DNA of 38,630 nucleotides from NCBI GenBank assembly GCA_014654165.1, contig JACWDK010000011.1, forward strand, positions 1-38,630. Reading direction: 5' to 3'. Positions 1-6,718 of the stretch are shown here, in pieces (within the stretch, counting starts at the first letter, position 1; each line of letters starts with the position of its first letter). The notes below the pieces were generated by a model. That model had not been told where the DNA came from, did not search any database, and saw only the letters and a program-made list of their open reading frames with translations. Both the position numbers and the translations under genes were made by a program. The stretch is from Pelagibacterales bacterium SAG-MED13. Its GTDB lineage: Bacteria; Pseudomonadota; Alphaproteobacteria; Pelagibacterales; Pelagibacteraceae.

Positions 1-43
1 TCAATTCTATAAGCTATTATCTTATGATTCCTTATTTACTTTG
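1..43. repeat. Left copy of a 43-bp inverted repeat
   Basis: These 43 bases reappear, reverse-complemented and without a mismatch, at 3014-3056. Identity stops abruptly after the bases TTACTTTG: here the sequence continues into the rest of tspO, while the other copy continues into msrA. The repeat begins at the first base of the window, so its true length may be greater. It encodes the tspO residues NSISYYLMIPYLL. Perfect identity, including synonymous positions, argues for a very recent duplication or a chimera rather than two old gene copies. Confidence 0.95.
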
Positions 44-92
44 GTGCTGCTATGCCTTATTCCTCAATATAAATTTACTTATATTAAATTAA
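3..92 (+). pseudogene. tspO: TspO/MBR protein, C-terminal fragment (5' part off-window)
   Basis: The open frame from base 3 reads NSISYYLMIPYLLWCCYALF followed by LNINLLILN and a TAA stop at 90-92. This is the last transmembrane helix of the TspO/MBR (tryptophan-rich sensory protein) family, with the usual W..YA..LN pattern near the end. The stop abuts the ATG of the FAD oxidoreductase at 93, so the two genes are naturally adjacent and co-directional. The first 13 residues are encoded identically on the opposite strand at 3016-3056, where the rest of the N-terminal part lies. Joining the - strand piece (144 aa) to the 16 extra residues here gives a 160-aa protein, the normal TspO length. Whether the missing 5' part also exists to the left cannot be seen. 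Confidence 0.85.
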
Positions 93-1196
93 ATGGATGA
101 TGTTGTTATAATTGGTGGAGGAATAATTGGTACTGCAACTGCTTTTTTTTTATCAAAAGAAGGTAGAAAAGTTAAAGTTATAGAGAGAGACCCAACTTAT
201 AAAACTGCTTCTTTTCCATTGTCTTTAGGTGGATTTAGAAGACAGTTTTTTCAAACTGAAAATATTCTACTTGGAAAATTTGCAAGAGAATTTATTTTTC
301 AAATTCCTAATTTACTTAAAACAAAAAAAAATCCAAACCCAACAGCGAGCATGGTTACTAATGGTTACTTGTTAATGTTTGGACCTGAACATGCTGAAGA
401 ACAGTACAAAGCTCTTGAGAATCATAAAGCTTGTGAGGCTGGAACAAAAAATATTGAAGGAACTGAATTATCTAAATTTTTTCCATATATTAATAGTGAT
501 GGTATAGAAACTGCCACATTCACTGATAATCAAAGTGAGGGTTGGATAGATCCATTTATGTTTCATGGTGCATTAAAAAGTAAAGCTATTGAACAAGGTG
601 CAGAATTTATAAAAGGAGAGGTCAAAACACTCTCAGAAATTAAAGCAAAGACAATCATTTCTGCTGCAGGATGTTGGACTAAAGAGCTATTAGATGATAT
701 TCCAGTTGAACCTCAAAAGCACACTGTTTTTAGAATTAAATGTCCAAAACATATTCCTGAAATGCCTTTAACAGGAGATTTAACGACAGGTGTGTATTGG
801 AGACCAGAGGGAAAAGAATATTTAGCTGGATCACCAAAGTCTGTTTTTGACGCAAAAGATTTAGAGCCAGCATGGGAAGATTTTGAGGAATTAGTATGGC
901 CTGCACTTGCTCAAAGAATTCCCGCTTTTGAAGAATTGAAATTAACTGGTGGATGGGCTGGCTACTATGATTGTAATAGGTTAGATAATAACGCAGTGGT
1001 TGGAAAACACCCTAAGTTTGATAATGTTTATTTAGCGACTGGTTTTACAGGAAGAGGTTTAATGCAAGCCCCAGGTATAGGTAGAGCTTTGACTGAATTG
1101 ATAACAACAGGGGCATATCAATCAATTGATATATCTAATATGGCAGTTGAAAGAGTTTTAGGTAAAAAAGCAAGACCAGAGCCTTACGTTCTTTAA
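93..1196 (+). CDS. FAD-dependent oxidoreductase of the DAO family (FOXRED1/sarcosine-oxidase-like)
   Basis: The 367-aa protein opens with a Rossmann dinucleotide-binding motif (VVIIGGGIIGTATAFFLSKE, residues 4-23) followed by the acidic end of beta-2 (VIERD). It therefore binds FAD noncovalently, as in D-amino-acid oxidase, glycine/sarcosine oxidase and DadA. The C-terminal FAD-contact segment (ATGFTGRGLMQAPGIGRALT, about residues 312-331) and the following AYQSIDIS resemble FOXRED1-type proteins. The substrate is probably a secondary or primary amine of a small amino acid, but cannot be read from the sequence. There is no signal peptide, so it is cytoplasmic. It starts directly after the tspO stop, suggesting translational coupling, and its stop touches the convergent selO stop with no spacer. 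Family confidence is high, substrate confidence low. Confidence 0.85.
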   Translation: MDDVVIIGGGIIGTATAFFLSKEGRKVKVIERDPTYKTASFPLSLGGFRRQFFQTENILLGKFAREFIFQIPNLLKTKKNPNPTASMVTNGYLLMFGPEHAEEQYKALENHKACEAGTKNIEGTELSKFFPYINSDGIETATFTDNQSEGWIDPFMFHGALKSKAIEQGAEFIKGEVKTLSEIKAKTIISAAGCWTKELLDDIPVEPQKHTVFRIKCPKHIPEMPLTGDLTTGVYWRPEGKEYLAGSPKSVFDAKDLEPAWEDFEELVWPALAQRIPAFEELKLTGGWAGYYDCNRLDNNAVVGKHPKFDNVYLATGFTGRGLMQAPGIGRALTELITTGAYQSIDISNMAVERVLGKKARPEPYVL

Positions 1197-2651
1197 TTAA
1201 GTTCCACAAAAAGTTTGATATTTTTCATTTCGAGAAGAAGGAATTTGATATTCAATTATTTCTTTATTTTTCTTATAAGGATTTATTAAAATTTCTAACA
1301 GTTTATTAAAAGGATCAAAATTATTTTGATTTGCAGCCTTAAGCGCTTCTTCGATTTTATGGTTTCTGGGAATTACTATTGGATTTACACTTTTCATTAA
1401 TTCTAAACATTTTTCAGATGAATTGTTATTAGTCTCTAATCTTTCATTCCATTTTGATTTCCAAAATTTAAAATCTTTATCTTCATAAATTTTATTTTTT
1501 TGAATTTCATCTCCCATCAAATAGACAAAAGTATTTGTGTAGTCTATTTTTTTATTATGCATCCAAGTCAATAAGTCTAAGATTAAAAATTTATCCTTGT
1601 CATCTTTTCCAGATAAACCTAATTTATTTCTCATCATATTAAGCCATTTATTCTCATATAGTGTTTCAAAGGAATTAATTATTTCTGTGGCTGCTTTAAT
1701 AGCCTTATCTTGATTTTCATTAATTAATGGTATTAGACTTTCAGCAAACCTTGCTAAGTTCCATTTTGTTATCATAGGTTGATTACAATAGGCGTATCTT
1801 CCCATCTTATCTATAGAACTGAAAACTGTTTGAGGATCATAATAATCCATGAAAGCACATGGTCCATAATCTATAGTTTCACCGGAGATACTCATATTGT
1901 CTGTATTCATAACCCCATGAATAAAGCCAACTCTCATCCAATTAATCACTAGATCGACTTGTTTCTCTAAAACAATTTTTAAAAGTTCTAGAGCTTTATT
2001 TTTAGAGTTTAAAATTTCTGGATAATGTCTTGTAATTACGTAATCTAATAATATTTCTAACTCGTCTTTTTTATTTCTTGCTGCAATATATTGAAAAGTT
2101 CCTACTCTTATATGACTCGAGGCTACTCTTGTAAGTATCGCTCCATTCAAAGATGTTTCTCTAATTATCTCCTCACCAGTTTTAACAACTGCTAAACTTC
2201 TTGTTGTTGGAATATTCAAATAATACATTGACTCACTTATGATATATTCTCGTAACATAGGTCCCAATGCAGCTCGTCCATCACCATTTCTTGAAAATGC
2301 AGTCTTTCCAGACCCTTTCAATTGAATATCATGTCTTTTATTATTTCTTGATAAGTGCTCTCCAATTAAAACTGCTCTTCCATCTCCGAGCATTGTGAAA
2401 TGACCAAATTGGTGACCAGCATAAGCTTGAGCGATCGAATTACTATCTAATGGTAATTCATTTCCTGCAAATAAAGCAGATAACGCATCCTTATTTATAT
2501 TAGAAAAATTCAAATTAAGATCTGAGGCCAAACTGTTATTTAATATAATTATTTCAGGATTCTTTACTTTTACTGGTTTGATATTTTCTTTAAAGGAATC
2601 TGGTAATTTTGAATAAGAATTATCAAAATTCCAATTGATATTACTATTCAT
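1197..2651 (-). CDS. selO: Protein adenylyltransferase SelO (YdiU family)
   Basis: The 484-aa protein is full length for SelO/YdiU, a pseudokinase-fold enzyme that transfers AMP to Ser/Thr/Tyr of target proteins and is tied to redox homeostasis. Family hallmarks are visible: QAYAGHQFGHFTMLGDGRA (about residues 74-92), RHDIQLKGSGKTAFSRNGDG (about 106-125), and GVMNTDNMSISGETIDYGPC (about 245-264), which supplies the Asn and Asp metal/nucleotide ligands. It ends TFCGT, placing a cysteine where eukaryotic SelO carries selenocysteine, so no Sec readthrough is needed. The ATG lies 6 nt after the msrA stop, so msrA-selO form an operon of oxidative-stress functions. Its stop abuts that of the + strand oxidoreductase. 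Confidence 0.93.
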   Translation of the reverse strand: MNSNINWNFDNSYSKLPDSFKENIKPVKVKNPEIIILNNSLASDLNLNFSNINKDALSALFAGNELPLDSNSIAQAYAGHQFGHFTMLGDGRAVLIGEHLSRNNKRHDIQLKGSGKTAFSRNGDGRAALGPMLREYIISESMYYLNIPTTRSLAVVKTGEEIIRETSLNGAILTRVASSHIRVGTFQYIAARNKKDELEILLDYVITRHYPEILNSKNKALELLKIVLEKQVDLVINWMRVGFIHGVMNTDNMSISGETIDYGPCAFMDYYDPQTVFSSIDKMGRYAYCNQPMITKWNLARFAESLIPLINENQDKAIKAATEIINSFETLYENKWLNMMRNKLGLSGKDDKDKFLILDLLTWMHNKKIDYTNTFVYLMGDEIQKNKIYEDKDFKFWKSKWNERLETNNNSSEKCLELMKSVNPIVIPRNHKIEEALKAANQNNFDPFNKLLEILINPYKKNKEIIEYQIPSSRNEKYQTFCGT

Positions 2652-2657
2652 AAAATA

Positions 2658-3014
2658 TTATTTGTTCCAAATTTCTTTCAAAGTTTCCTCTCTCTTGCAA
2701 GCCTTTTTATAGCTCAAATAATTTTGAAAATACATTTTATAAAAATTTTGATGACGATTTTCTGCTTTATAAAATATTTCAAACTCCTTAAGGTATGTTA
2801 CTACTTTTTTGTTAAATTTTTTTTCTAATTCTTTAATGTACTTTTTTATTAATTTCTCTTCATCATCATTTTGATAAAATGCAACAGATCTATAACTATA
2901 ACCTTTGTCACAAAATTGACCATAAGCATCAAATGGATCTATGTTTATCCAGAAATTTTTAAGAAGCTCCTCATAAGATATAATCCTTTTATCATAGATA
3001 ATTTCAACGGCTTC
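2658..3014 (-). pseudogene. msrA: Peptide-methionine (S)-S-oxide reductase MsrA, C-terminal fragment
   Basis: A 118-codon frame reads EAVEIIYDKRIISYEELLKN, then FWINIDPFDAYGQFCDKGYS and YRSVAFY, ending at the TAA at 2658-2660. This is the MsrA core after its E-A-V-E strand: ISYEELL..FW..DP, the D..GQFCD.G variant and the YRSAIFY-type substrate pocket. The N-terminal half with the catalytic GCFWC-type cysteine is missing. At 3014-3020 the frame runs without a break into tspO sequence, the junction of the 43-bp inverted repeat. The shared TTTG (possibly TACTTTG) would be the microhomology, since Tyr-Phe-Glu-Ala is also plausible for MsrA. As it stands the fragment has no start codon or active site. 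In the real genome it is probably an intact msrA upstream of selO. Confidence 0.85.
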
Positions 3015-3447
3015 AAAGTAAATAAGGAATCATAAGATAATAGCTTATAGAATTGACAAGTTTAAACCTTAGAATAAGAATAATAATCAAAGAAATTAGA
3101 ATTATTAATACTACTAATGCTAATAAGATTTGATGTAGTCCAAAAAAAACAATACTCCAAGTTGTATTGAATACTATATGTATAAAATAAATATATATGG
3201 TTTTAATATCTCTGTTTTTACTATGCCAAAAAAACCAAATAGCTAAAGTCATCATCAGATATAAAGTTGTCCATACAGGTGCAAAAATCCAATCTGGAGG
3301 ATTATAATTCGACTTAACTAATTCGGAATACCAAGGTTCTTTCAAGCTAATTGTCACTGATCCACCAATAAATGATGCAGAATACGTAATAATTAAAAAT
3401 AGAATGAATGAAAAAAATTTATTTTTAAGCATATAAGTATTATACAT
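3013..3447 (-). CDS. tspO: TspO/MBR family protein, truncated at its C-terminus by a junction
   Basis: TspO is a five-helix membrane protein that binds porphyrins and cholesterol-like ligands and modulates tetrapyrrole and oxygen responses in Proteobacteria. Visible family features are KEPWYSELVKSNYNPPDWIF (about residues 37-56) and APVWTTLYLMMTLAIW (about 57-72), the loop-1/helix-2 signature with its tryptophans, then FNTTWSIVFFGLHQ in helix 3. The frame gives 144 aa and ends in a TGA made by fusion to msrA. The missing last helix is at 44-92 on the other strand. The start may be the sixth codon (MLKNKFF), which leaves a slightly larger gap to the divergent SDR; as annotated only 9 bp separate the two starts. 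Function is confident at family level; whether this truncated form exists in the cell is doubtful. Confidence 0.85.
   Translation of the reverse strand: MYNTYMLKNKFFSFILFLIITYSASFIGGSVTISLKEPWYSELVKSNYNPPDWIFAPVWTTLYLMMTLAIWFFWHSKNRDIKTIYIYFIHIVFNTTWSIVFFGLHQILLALVVLIILISLIIILILRFKLVNSISYYLMIPYLL
3014..3056. repeat. Right copy of the 43-bp inverted repeat, at the tspO/msrA junction
   Basis: This is the exact reverse complement of bases 1-43. On the right it is continuous with the tspO N-terminal coding region; on the left it ends where msrA coding sequence begins. The tspO frame hits a stop two codons after the edge (TGA at 3013-3015) that is created by the junction itself. Confidence 0.95.
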
Positions 3448-3456
3448 CAGTATAAG

Positions 3457-4218
3457 ATGAATAAAAAAACAATTTGGATCACTGGTGGTAGTACAGGTAT
3501 AGGAAAAGCTTTAGCAATTAAATTTGCAAATAAAGGGTGGAATGTAGCAATATCAGCAAGAAGAGAAAACCTTCTTCAAGAAATTGCAGATAAACATGAG
3601 AACATAAGTTCATTTCCACTGGATGTTACTAATAAAGAAAAATGTAAAGAAGTTTTTAACGATATACAAAATAAATTTGAAAATATTGATATTTGCTTTT
3701 TCTCTACAGGAACATGGAATCCAAAAAAAGAAAAGGATATAGACATTGAGCAAATAGAGGATGTATTTAGAATAAATTTTTTTGGGACATTAAATAGTAT
3801 AAAAAGTGTAGAAAAATATTTTAAAAATAAAAAAAGTGGAACAATAACTATAGTTTCATCTATTGCGGGCTATAGAGGACTTCCAAATTCAACAGGCTAT
3901 GGACCATCAAAATCCGCATTAAATAACTTAGCAGAAAGTTTATATTTTGATTTTAAAAAATCAAATGTGAGAATTTGCTTAGTAAGTCCGGGATTTATTA
4001 AAACACCAATGACTGATAAAAATGATTTCAAAATGCCTTTTTTAAAGACCACTGAATATGCGGCTGAAAAAATTTATGATGGTTTAATAAATAATAAAGA
4101 TTTTGAAATTCATTTTCCAAAATCACTTACTTTAATACTTAAAATACTTAGTTTTTTACCAAGTAAAATCTATTTTAGTTTGATAGGAAGAATGACAAAA
4201 TATCAAAAGAATAATTAA
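3457..4218 (+). CDS. Short-chain dehydrogenase/reductase (SDR)
   Basis: This 253-aa classical SDR has the cofactor motif TGGSTGIG (residues 9-16, NADP(H)-type by the Arg pair at about 35-36). The catalytic Ser lies in IVSSIAGYRG (S135), with Y148 and K152 in the YGPSK motif, and it ends the core with LVSPGFIKTPMT. It most resembles SDRs near DUF1365, Cfa-like and FAD genes in Proteobacteria, where an acyl or keto lipid intermediate is the likely substrate; that role is inferred only from context. It converges on the DUF3833 lipoprotein with a 4-nt overlap of the stop codons, and is divergent from tspO across about 9 bp. A C-terminal hydrophobic stretch (LTLILKILSFLPSKIYFSLI) suggests membrane association. 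Confidence 0.88.
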   Translation: MNKKTIWITGGSTGIGKALAIKFANKGWNVAISARRENLLQEIADKHENISSFPLDVTNKEKCKEVFNDIQNKFENIDICFFSTGTWNPKKEKDIDIEQIEDVFRINFFGTLNSIKSVEKYFKNKKSGTITIVSSIAGYRGLPNSTGYGPSKSALNNLAESLYFDFKKSNVRICLVSPGFIKTPMTDKNDFKMPFLKTTEYAAEKIYDGLINNKDFEIHFPKSLTLILKILSFLPSKIYFSLIGRMTKYQKNN

Positions 4219-4763
4219 TCCTTAACAAATACAACTGTCAATTCAGCAACTTTAAATCCAAACTTAGTCATGGTTGCTCTATTAATAGCTACACGTTCAT
4301 CTTGTTTAAAAATCCAATCATCAAATGTAATTTTCATCTCTTTACCTTTAACAGGTACTAATAATACATATTCAAACTTAAAAGCTGATCCATAAGAATA
4401 ACCTTTTGCTTTTCCTACAACATCCCCTGCAGTACCTTCATAGTTATTTTCGTCAATTTTAGTAATTTGCCATTGTCTAGTTTGAACTTCTCCGTCATCC
4501 CAATTAAATTTTTCATCAAGTATCAATTGTTTTCCATCCCATTTTCCATCTAAGTCAGCAGAAAACTGTCTAGTAACTTTTCCAGATCTATTTTGAAGCA
4601 CACCCCATGCCTTAACATTTCCTGTCAAATATTCTTCAATTATTAGTCTTGGTTCTTTATTCTTAAAATCTTCAGGTTTCATAGAACTATTTTTTGAACA
4701 ACTTGTAATTAAGATTATTGAAATTATCAATAAAATTGATCTAAATAATTTAATGTAATGCAT
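4215..4763 (-). CDS. DUF3833 family lipoprotein
   Basis: The 182-aa protein begins with a lipoprotein signal peptide: basic start, hydrophobic stretch, then ITSC with the lipobox cysteine at about residue 22. The mature part carries the DUF3833 pattern: F.G....WG..Q.R.G......F....G.WDG..L.L.E.F.+.DG....R.W, seen here as VKAWGVLQNRSGKVTRQFSA (residues 50-69) and GKWDGKQLILDEKFNWDDGE (residues 73-92). The fold is probably lipocalin-like, so it may carry or modify a lipid at the membrane face. It is the last gene of the run FAD protein - DUF1365 - Cfa-like - DUF3833, 12 nt after the Cfa-like gene. DUF3833 proteins recur next to these genes in other Proteobacteria. Biochemical function is unknown. 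Confidence 0.88.
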   Translation of the reverse strand: MHYIKLFRSILLIISIILITSCSKNSSMKPEDFKNKEPRLIIEEYLTGNVKAWGVLQNRSGKVTRQFSADLDGKWDGKQLILDEKFNWDDGEVQTRQWQITKIDENNYEGTAGDVVGKAKGYSYGSAFKFEYVLLVPVKGKEMKITFDDWIFKQDERVAINRATMTKFGFKVAELTVVFVKD

Positions 4764-4775
4764 AGTTTTGTTTCC

Positions 4776-5954
4776 TTATTTATTTTGAATTGAAAATTGT
4801 ATTAAATCGATATTTTTTGATTTGAATCCAGCCTCACAGTAACATAGGTAAAATTCCCACATTCTCTTAAAAGTTAAATCAAACCCCTGATTTTTTATTT
4901 GATCCCATTTTTTATTAAATTCGTCTCTCCATATAGCAAGAGTATCGGAGTAATGATCGGCATAAGACTCGTAAGATTTAATTGTTAAACCGTTGTCAGA
5001 AACATACTTATTAATGCTATTTTTATTTGGTAAAAACCCTCCAGGAAAAATATATTTTTGAATAAAATCTTCTTTATTTTTATATCTATCAAATAAAGCA
5101 TCATCGATTGTAATAGCTTGGATAGCTGCACTACCATTATTTGATAAATTATTTTTAATAGTCTTGAAATAGCTTTCTAAATAATTTTGACCAACTGCCT
5201 CTATCATTTCAATCGATGCTATAGAATTATATTTATCTTTTAGATCTCTATAATCTTTGATTTCAATGTTAACTTTTTCATTTAAACCACATTTGTGAAT
5301 TCTCTCTTTAGCATATTCAAATTGTTTTTTGGAAATTGTAATGCAATCAAGTTTGACATCGTATTTTTTTCCAAGATATTCAGCAAATCCACCCCATCCA
5401 CATCCAATTTCTAAAACTTTATCTCCACTATTAGGTCTAATCAGATCTATTAATTTTTGATATTTATTATTTTGTGCATCTGATAAATCTTTATTTTTTC
5501 CGTCAAAGATCGCACTAGAATATGTGAGTGTTTTATCAAGCCAAAGAGAGAAAAACTCATTACCTAGGTCATAGTGTTTAGCTATATTTTCTTTACTTCT
5601 ATTTTTAGTATTTTTAATCAAAATATTTTTAAAAAAGTTAATAAATGGTAAATCAAGTAAACCTGAAAATTTGTGAATCTGTTTTATATTTCTTGCTGTT
5701 AATTCTATAAGGTCTGATAAATTTTTAGTTTGAAATTCGTTTCTCATATAAGACTCTGCAAGTCCTACACTTCCACCTTTAATAAGATTAAAAGTAAAGT
5801 TTGATTTTTTTATATCAAGATATGCCTTTAGTGGATCTTTTGGATTACCAAATTTTAATAATTCACCACTATGGTTAGTAATCTCTAAATATCCGAATTC
5901 AATATTTCTTAAAGTATTAAATACAATTTTGTCTGAAATTTTAAATAAATTCAT
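4776..5954 (-). CDS. Cyclopropane-fatty-acyl-phospholipid synthase-like SAM methyltransferase (UfaM candidate)
   Basis: The 392-aa protein has the Cfa/mycolic-acid methyltransferase layout. An N-terminal lipid-binding region is followed by AKHYDLGNEFFSLWLDKTLT (about residues 125-144), the SAM motif LEIGCGWGGF (181-190), the acidic SIEMIEAVG segment (about 247-255), and a C-terminal CYCEAGF. Such enzymes add a methylene or methyl group from SAM to the double bond of a phospholipid acyl chain in the inner membrane. Paralogues beside DUF1365 and FAD genes make methyl-branched unsaturated chains, the first step toward furan fatty acids in Rhodobacter, rather than cyclopropanes. Context favours that here. 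Its start overlaps the DUF1365 stop by one base, so the genes are translationally coupled. Family certain, exact product inferred. Confidence 0.9.
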   Translation of the reverse strand: MNLFKISDKIVFNTLRNIEFGYLEITNHSGELLKFGNPKDPLKAYLDIKKSNFTFNLIKGGSVGLAESYMRNEFQTKNLSDLIELTARNIKQIHKFSGLLDLPFINFFKNILIKNTKNRSKENIAKHYDLGNEFFSLWLDKTLTYSSAIFDGKNKDLSDAQNNKYQKLIDLIRPNSGDKVLEIGCGWGGFAEYLGKKYDVKLDCITISKKQFEYAKERIHKCGLNEKVNIEIKDYRDLKDKYNSIASIEMIEAVGQNYLESYFKTIKNNLSNNGSAAIQAITIDDALFDRYKNKEDFIQKYIFPGGFLPNKNSINKYVSDNGLTIKSYESYADHYSDTLAIWRDEFNKKWDQIKNQGFDLTFKRMWEFYLCYCEAGFKSKNIDLIQFSIQNK

Positions 5955-6718
5955 TAACTTTCAAAAGTGATATTGTTCTTAATTTTAAATTTTTTTTTAA
6001 CAAATTTTATTCCTTTTGCCCATAATTTAAACGCTTCAAAATGTATCGCTGAAATTATCTTAAAAGTCATTAAAGGGTGTTTTAAATATGAATTCATCAA
6101 ATTCATACTTGTCAAATCAGACCTTATGCCATCCTGAGATGCAAAAAGAATTTTACCTTCCTTATCGTATTGCTCAATAATAACCGACAATTTTTCTGCT
6201 GGATTTAACACCCTAAAAAAATAATTACAATCCATCTCAATGAATGGTGATACATGAAATTTTTTTGAACAATTATTTTGAATTAAATTATTTTCATTTT
6301 CTACCCTAAATACATATGTATGTTGCTCTCCAAATGTATTTTTAACCTCATATAAAATAGAAATAAGTCTTTCATCTTTATCGTAAATAAAAAAAACACT
6401 AAGAGGATTAAAGACATAACCAAGTATTCTTGGATAACACAAAAGTTTTATTTCTATATTTTCCGTAATAATATTGTTGGCTTTTAAATTTTGATTCACC
6501 CAATCAACTAAAGATGATCCATCACGTGCTCCATGATCTTCTTCATAAAAACTAATTAGATTGAACTTATTTAAAGAAAAAAAATTTATTTTTTTATCAA
6601 TTTCTTCAAGTTCTGATAAATTAATTAATAAAGAAAATACTTTATATTTGAAATAATGCTCTTTAGGTTTAAATCGTTTATGAATTACAGTTCCGTTATA
6701 TATGTAAGAATTAATCAT
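5954..6718 (-). CDS. DUF1365 family protein (candidate lipid-modification enzyme)
   Basis: The 254-aa protein matches DUF1365 throughout: VIHKRFKPKEHYFKYKVFSL near the start (residues 11-30), the FYEEDHGARDGSSLVDWVNQ block (residues 57-76), LLCYPRILGYVFNPLSVFFI (about 88-107), then YEVKNTFGEQHTYVF. The H..RF.P..H.F.Y and DHG..DG motifs offer His/Asp residues that could bind metal. DUF1365 genes nearly always sit next to the FAD amine-oxidase-like gene and a Cfa-like gene, as here: it overlaps the FAD gene by 8 nt and the Cfa-like gene by 1 nt. In furan fatty acid producing alphaproteobacteria, genes of this neighbourhood encode the desaturase and oxygen-inserting steps (UfaD, UfaO). Which name fits this protein cannot be settled from sequence alone. 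Confidence 0.88.
   Translation of the reverse strand: MINSYIYNGTVIHKRFKPKEHYFKYKVFSLLINLSELEEIDKKINFFSLNKFNLISFYEEDHGARDGSSLVDWVNQNLKANNIITENIEIKLLCYPRILGYVFNPLSVFFIYDKDERLISILYEVKNTFGEQHTYVFRVENENNLIQNNCSKKFHVSPFIEMDCNYFFRVLNPAEKLSVIIEQYDKEGKILFASQDGIRSDLTSMNLMNSYLKHPLMTFKIISAIHFEAFKLWAKGIKFVKKKFKIKNNITFES

Noticed and set aside
1-3056. Invertible promoter/phase-variation switch between the two 43-bp repeats
   Set aside because: Flipping the segment would restore tspO but leave msrA joined to tspO sequence, and no recombinase gene is near; a fold-back chimera explains the data better.
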